64,000 nt of DNA from Paramarasmius palmivorus (Eukaryota > Basidiomycota > Agaricomycetes > Agaricales > Marasmiaceae), in the NCBI GenBank assembly GCA_037176845.1, contig JAYKXP010000070.1, positions 1-64,000 of the forward strand. The letters run 5' to 3'. This document shows, one piece after another, positions 59,745-64,000 of the stretch; position 1 is the first letter of the stretch, and the number at the start of each line of letters is the position of its first letter. The notes under the pieces were generated by a model. It did not search any database and was not told where the DNA came from. It worked only from the letters and a program-made list of their open reading frames with translations. Made by a program: the position numbers and the translations under genes.

Positions 59745-60905
59745 GCTATGATAGCGATGGTGCGTACTGCTTTCGTACAGGCTTTGAAAGTTTCGGGTCC
59801 GACTTGTTAGAGTCTGAAGAGTTGTTGGTGGTGTCGGTGTCATCAGAGTCGGAATGGTTAACGATGGTAGGAAGGATGAGCAAGTCCCAAAAGATGAAGA
59901 AGCACGACATGGAAACGCAAGCCCACCATTCCCGTTCGAAGTAATTTCGTAAAGCTTTGTCTTGATTGTTACAGGTCAATGAAAGCTTTTTGAGAGCGAT
60001 GAGTGAACGTTACCTCTGTCGGTTCCTTCTGCCGTGGGTTGAGATTCTGAGCCCGAAGGGCTTGCAGAACTAATGCTGCAGCTGGTGCGTGCGAGGCTGT
60101 TTGTGTTTGGCTGCCTTTGAGAATCATCTTAGTTGGATGTGCGACGAGAACTACGAACAACTTGCCTGTATTGGTTGGTTGAGATCCACGGCTAGGGTTA
60201 GTCAACGCTGCTGCTGGGACCTGAGGGCCTATTTGACTGGTTTGCGTTTGGCTGCCTGTCGAGGAACCATTCAGAACGAGGACAATAGAGCAAGGAGTAG
60301 CACACCTCCGCCGTTGCCGTTCGTAATGGGTTGGGATGTACTAGGGCTGTTTATCGCTGCAACTGGCGCCTGCGAACTTGAGCTATTGGAGTGGTTTGCC
60401 GTACCTTTTCAAAGGTTCAAAGGTTTGCTCAGCCTGGGTCGATCAAACAAATAATGGATCCGTAGCTCACCTCCGCCGTTTACACCTGGAGGTTGTGGTT
60501 GCACAGTCAAAGAGCCGGTAGCCAGGGATGTTCACCATCGGAATGGGTACTCCTTGTAGTACATTTGAACTACCCCTATTACCATCTTCCTCTGAGGCCA
60601 CTCGAGGTTGGGGCTTCTTCGTCTTCATTCCTGGAACAGCTTTGGTAGGAGGAACCATGTCGAACAGATTACAGACGACGGTGGTGGTGGTGGTTGAAGA
60701 AGAGACTGAGACAACCTTGCAAGTTGAACAACATTGGAAATTTCAAACTTGAATTCGAAGTCTTGATCAGAGCTTGAGGGTCCAGATACTGAGCTGTATA
60801 TAAAGCTGTTGACCACAGCAGTTCTGAGACGGATCCTTCAAGTTGACGCCTCGATCGTTTAGTTCCAGCCGCCCCGGATAACCTTCCCTCTTCCGAAGAC
60901 ATCTC
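59745..60905 (-). CDS. Possible spliced gene, unknown product
   Basis: Minus-strand frames of protein-like composition follow one another. They are MSSEEGRLSGAAGTKRSRRQ (about 60905), VPPTKAVPGMKTKKPQPRV (about 60650), Ser/Thr/Gln/Pro-rich stretches with repeated GSQTQT motifs (60060-60260), HAPAAALVLQALRAQNLNPR (about 60090-60030), and a hydrophobic segment ACVSMSCFFIFWDLLILPTI followed by an Asp/Ser/Asn-rich tail ending at 59746. A membrane-anchored, Ser/Thr-rich protein is one reading. I could not settle the exon joins, and no family is recognised. Confidence 0.3.
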
Positions 60906-60969
60906 ACCTATCTCTCCGACTAAGAAAATGTCAGAAAGATGATATTGTAGAGTGGCTAATGTGTCCTTT

Positions 60970-61920
<951 letters not shown>

Positions 61921-61924
61921 TTTA

Positions 61925-62405
61925 ACGAGGGCTGGGGAACATTGCATGCAAGGATGTGCGGAGCAGGCGACGATGTTATGATTCCTGGGTGCGTATATTA
62001 TGGCTTCATGTCTCTGTTTGCGCGATCCAAACCTATTCTGTTTACTGTAGTGCGGTTCTGAATCTTATTTTCACGAAATGTCAAGCTTTCAAGACCGGCA
62101 TCTGTACCTCTCCGAAGGTCAGCTCACCCTAACATCCTCTCATGATATTGCTCCTCAAAGTAAAAACTTCATTTTCCGATAAGCGATGGGCACACCTTCA
62201 ACTTCTACATAGCTGGATTTCGAACGAGCCGCGTCTCAAACAAGTTTCCAACAAGTCTTCTTGGCAACCAAAGGTGACCGCTTACTGATTAGATCCCTTC
62301 GTTGCCTGAAGTGGTCAGGTTTCGTGCAACTTTGTTTGATTCGTTCTCAAGTTTGCCGACAGACTACAATGCCGAAGCTTGATCCAGCGTGAATCGGCAG
62401 AAAAA
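61925..62405. other. Intergenic region
   Basis: No supported gene. Downstream flank of the NACHT gene on the opposite strand. Confidence 0.4.
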
Positions 62406-62408
62406 TGG

Positions 62409-64000
62409 CTAGCCATACAAACTGGGTGTGTTATAGTAGAGCATCAAAGCCAGAAGGATTGGTAATACCCAGATACCAACCATCAAAACGCGATGTATAT
62501 GTACTTTCGGGTTCGGATTGGCGACCGCCGTGGCTATTGAATGGAATCCTGCGTTTCCAACGGATCTCGCTTCCATCTCGAGTAATTCAGTTCCTTCGTT
62601 CACTAGATTGTCATCCTCGTTGATGGGATTGGCCTCCTGGTTGACTGTCGGAAGGTTGGATGCCATCTCTTCACTTCCCATTTGCGCAGTGCTGGGTGGT
62701 GTGCATGGAAACGGTGTTACACCGATCTCCTTTTGGCGTTGTACTACCAGCTTTCTGAGAGAGTATAGATTATTTTGCTTGAGAAGAATGTTCAGTGACG
62801 AGTGGAGATAGTAAGCTCAGGTGACAACTACCTTGACTAGGTCAAGTGTATGAACACTTTCATAGGTATCATCACGGATATCTTGGATAAGGTTTTCTTC
62901 ACTACTACAGTTGGCAAGAGACCCTAATAGCCCGTCGACATTCTCGGCGTCCTTGCGAGTAACAGTAAGTAGCACCCAATCTCGAAGCTGAGGACTTTGT
63001 CTACTATCAGCTGGCAAAAGCAGGACACGCAAGTTCACTTCAATCACTACATTATAGAGTGATTGAAGGAGCTCATGCCACTTGAGGTGCACTGGGTTGG
63101 TTGCATAAAGGACATGTTCTAAATATGCCCTTACGCAATCCAAGTGCTGCAACGTAGTTGATTTAGGGGGTGAAGCAATGCAGAAACCGTCCATAAACGA
63201 CTCTATTTTGCCAAGAAAGGTTTGAGAACCCCTGGGCTCAAATGACTATGATTTCAATCATTGTCAATATTTCAATGGTTGAGAGTAATGAGACCTCACC
63301 TCTGCCCATTTAATGAATTCCCTCCATCTTTGCAAGTAAGAGCTCCTGTAGAGTCCAGAGTTCATGACCCACGTCCCGAAAAGATAGGGATCAAATTGGT
63401 TCAAGGCTTTAAGTAGTTCATCACTTGGAGTATCCAATTTCAAACATATATGAAGTACGTTGATTATTGAATACCGTGTGTTCATGAGAGTCGGGGAATT
63501 GTATGGTGGCGGTCTGGTCGCCGATGATGAGAGATATGAGCGATAGTTCCGCGAGTGGCCCGAAATGATACGGAGCAGAGCTCGAGCTATCAGGTCGAGA
63601 TAATCCAGCTTTTCCAGTTTTTTCACGTGATAGTCGCCTGAACGATTAGGATCTGAGATGTACTCCGTGAAGGAGGCATGCACGATGCGTACGTTCTTGC
63701 CATACGCATCACTAGGCACCTCTATAACTGAATGTAGTCTGAATAAGAGAGTCTCGACTTCACCTCGCTTGAGGTTCAAGAGAGCTTCGATCATGCCAGA
63801 ACTCCTCCACGACCCGTTCTGCCTGACAAAGATGAACCGATCAGTGACCTTGCCCTGGCCATCTAAGCGCGGAGGGTGGAAATGAGGCGTAGCAAGTAGG
63901 CATAGGATCATCGAGGATTTCTCTCGGTTAACCACGGGACATGTGGATAATATTTGCCGGTACAGAAGATCCAAATCAGCGTATGGAGATTCCGTAGAAT
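62409..64000 (-). CDS. NACHT NTPase (NLR-like) gene, 3' part, runs off the window
   Basis: The gene enters from the right edge. The frame is open from 64000 to about 63301 with STESPYADLDLLYRQILSTC, KRGEVETLLFRLHSVIEVPS, IVHASFTEYISDPNRSGDYH and DPYLFGTWVMNSGLYRSSYL, all typical of the region after the NACHT NTPase core in Agaricomycete NLR-like proteins. After an intron (about 63223-63300) comes GSQTFLGKIESFMDGFCIAS and a helical stretch (HLKWHELLQSLYNVVIEVNL). After a further intron (62751-62831) the last exon holds an acidic linker and a hydrophobic segment (VLMVGIWVLPILLALMLYY) just before the stop at 62409, so the protein is probably tail-anchored in a membrane. The P-loop and N-terminal effector part lie outside. 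No lesions are seen, in contrast to the two remnants at 0-3.5 kb. Confidence 0.8.

Overview
The window looks like nuclear DNA of a mushroom-forming basidiomycete (Agaricomycetes). Genes are split by many 45-70 bp GT..AG introns. They belong to families typical of that group: BTB proteins, NACHT (NLR-like) proteins with an ADLDLLY-type motif, Crinkler/RHS-like P-loop proteins, DUF7918, fungal PARP-like proteins and a large lineage-specific family starting MGQRHQAF. There are no bacterial operons, rRNAs, tRNAs or CRISPR arrays that I can see. Exon models were worked out by hand from reading frames and splice signals.

Layout. 0-5.7 kb holds two decayed NACHT NTPase genes (+ strand) and gene-poor DNA. 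7.6-12.6 kb holds two decayed MGQRHQAF-family copies (A, B). 12.8-16.7 kb has a Crinkler-like P-loop NTPase (-), then an intact BTB gene (+) and a convergent, damaged BTB gene (-). 17.3-20.4 kb is gene-poor. 20.4-25.0 kb is a PPS1-type dual-specificity phosphatase (-). 27.2-29.8 kb has three tandem BRI3-like small membrane protein genes (-), and 30.4-31.3 kb a multi-span membrane protein (+).

31.5-39.0 kb is the most interesting block. It has three PARP-like ADP-ribosyltransferase genes, two of them with Cys-rich zinc-binding N-terminal parts, a stand-alone Cys-rich zinc-binding gene, and, between them, a NADAR-domain gene. NADAR enzymes act on ADP-ribose conjugates. A writer plus eraser module for ADP-ribosylation is therefore a reasonable hypothesis.

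39.2-44.5 kb carries a C2H2 zinc-finger gene (-), COQ4 (ubiquinone biosynthesis, +), an acidic protein (-) and a DUF7918 gene (+). 44.8-55.1 kb is a tandem array of four further MGQRHQAF copies (C-F). Only E is fully intact. D carries two compensating frameshifts, and C and F have two frameshifts each. Decayed pieces of the DUF7918 3' end lie upstream of D and E, showing that the duplication unit included part of that neighbour. 55.3-59.2 kb has a MYND zinc-finger gene and a WD40-like gene, each with an apparent one-base frame break. 59.7-62.4 kb is poorly resolved and contains a roughly 180-base G tract that looks like an assembly artefact. The right end (62.4-64 kb, -) is the 3' part of an apparently functional NACHT gene with a C-terminal membrane segment.

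Two themes run through the window: tandem family expansion with many broken copies (birth and death), and candidate self/non-self or effector families (NACHT, Crinkler-like, PARP/NADAR, BTB). Several one-base breaks in otherwise well-conserved genes mean that sequencing indels cannot be excluded, so pseudogene calls based on a single frameshift are provisional.
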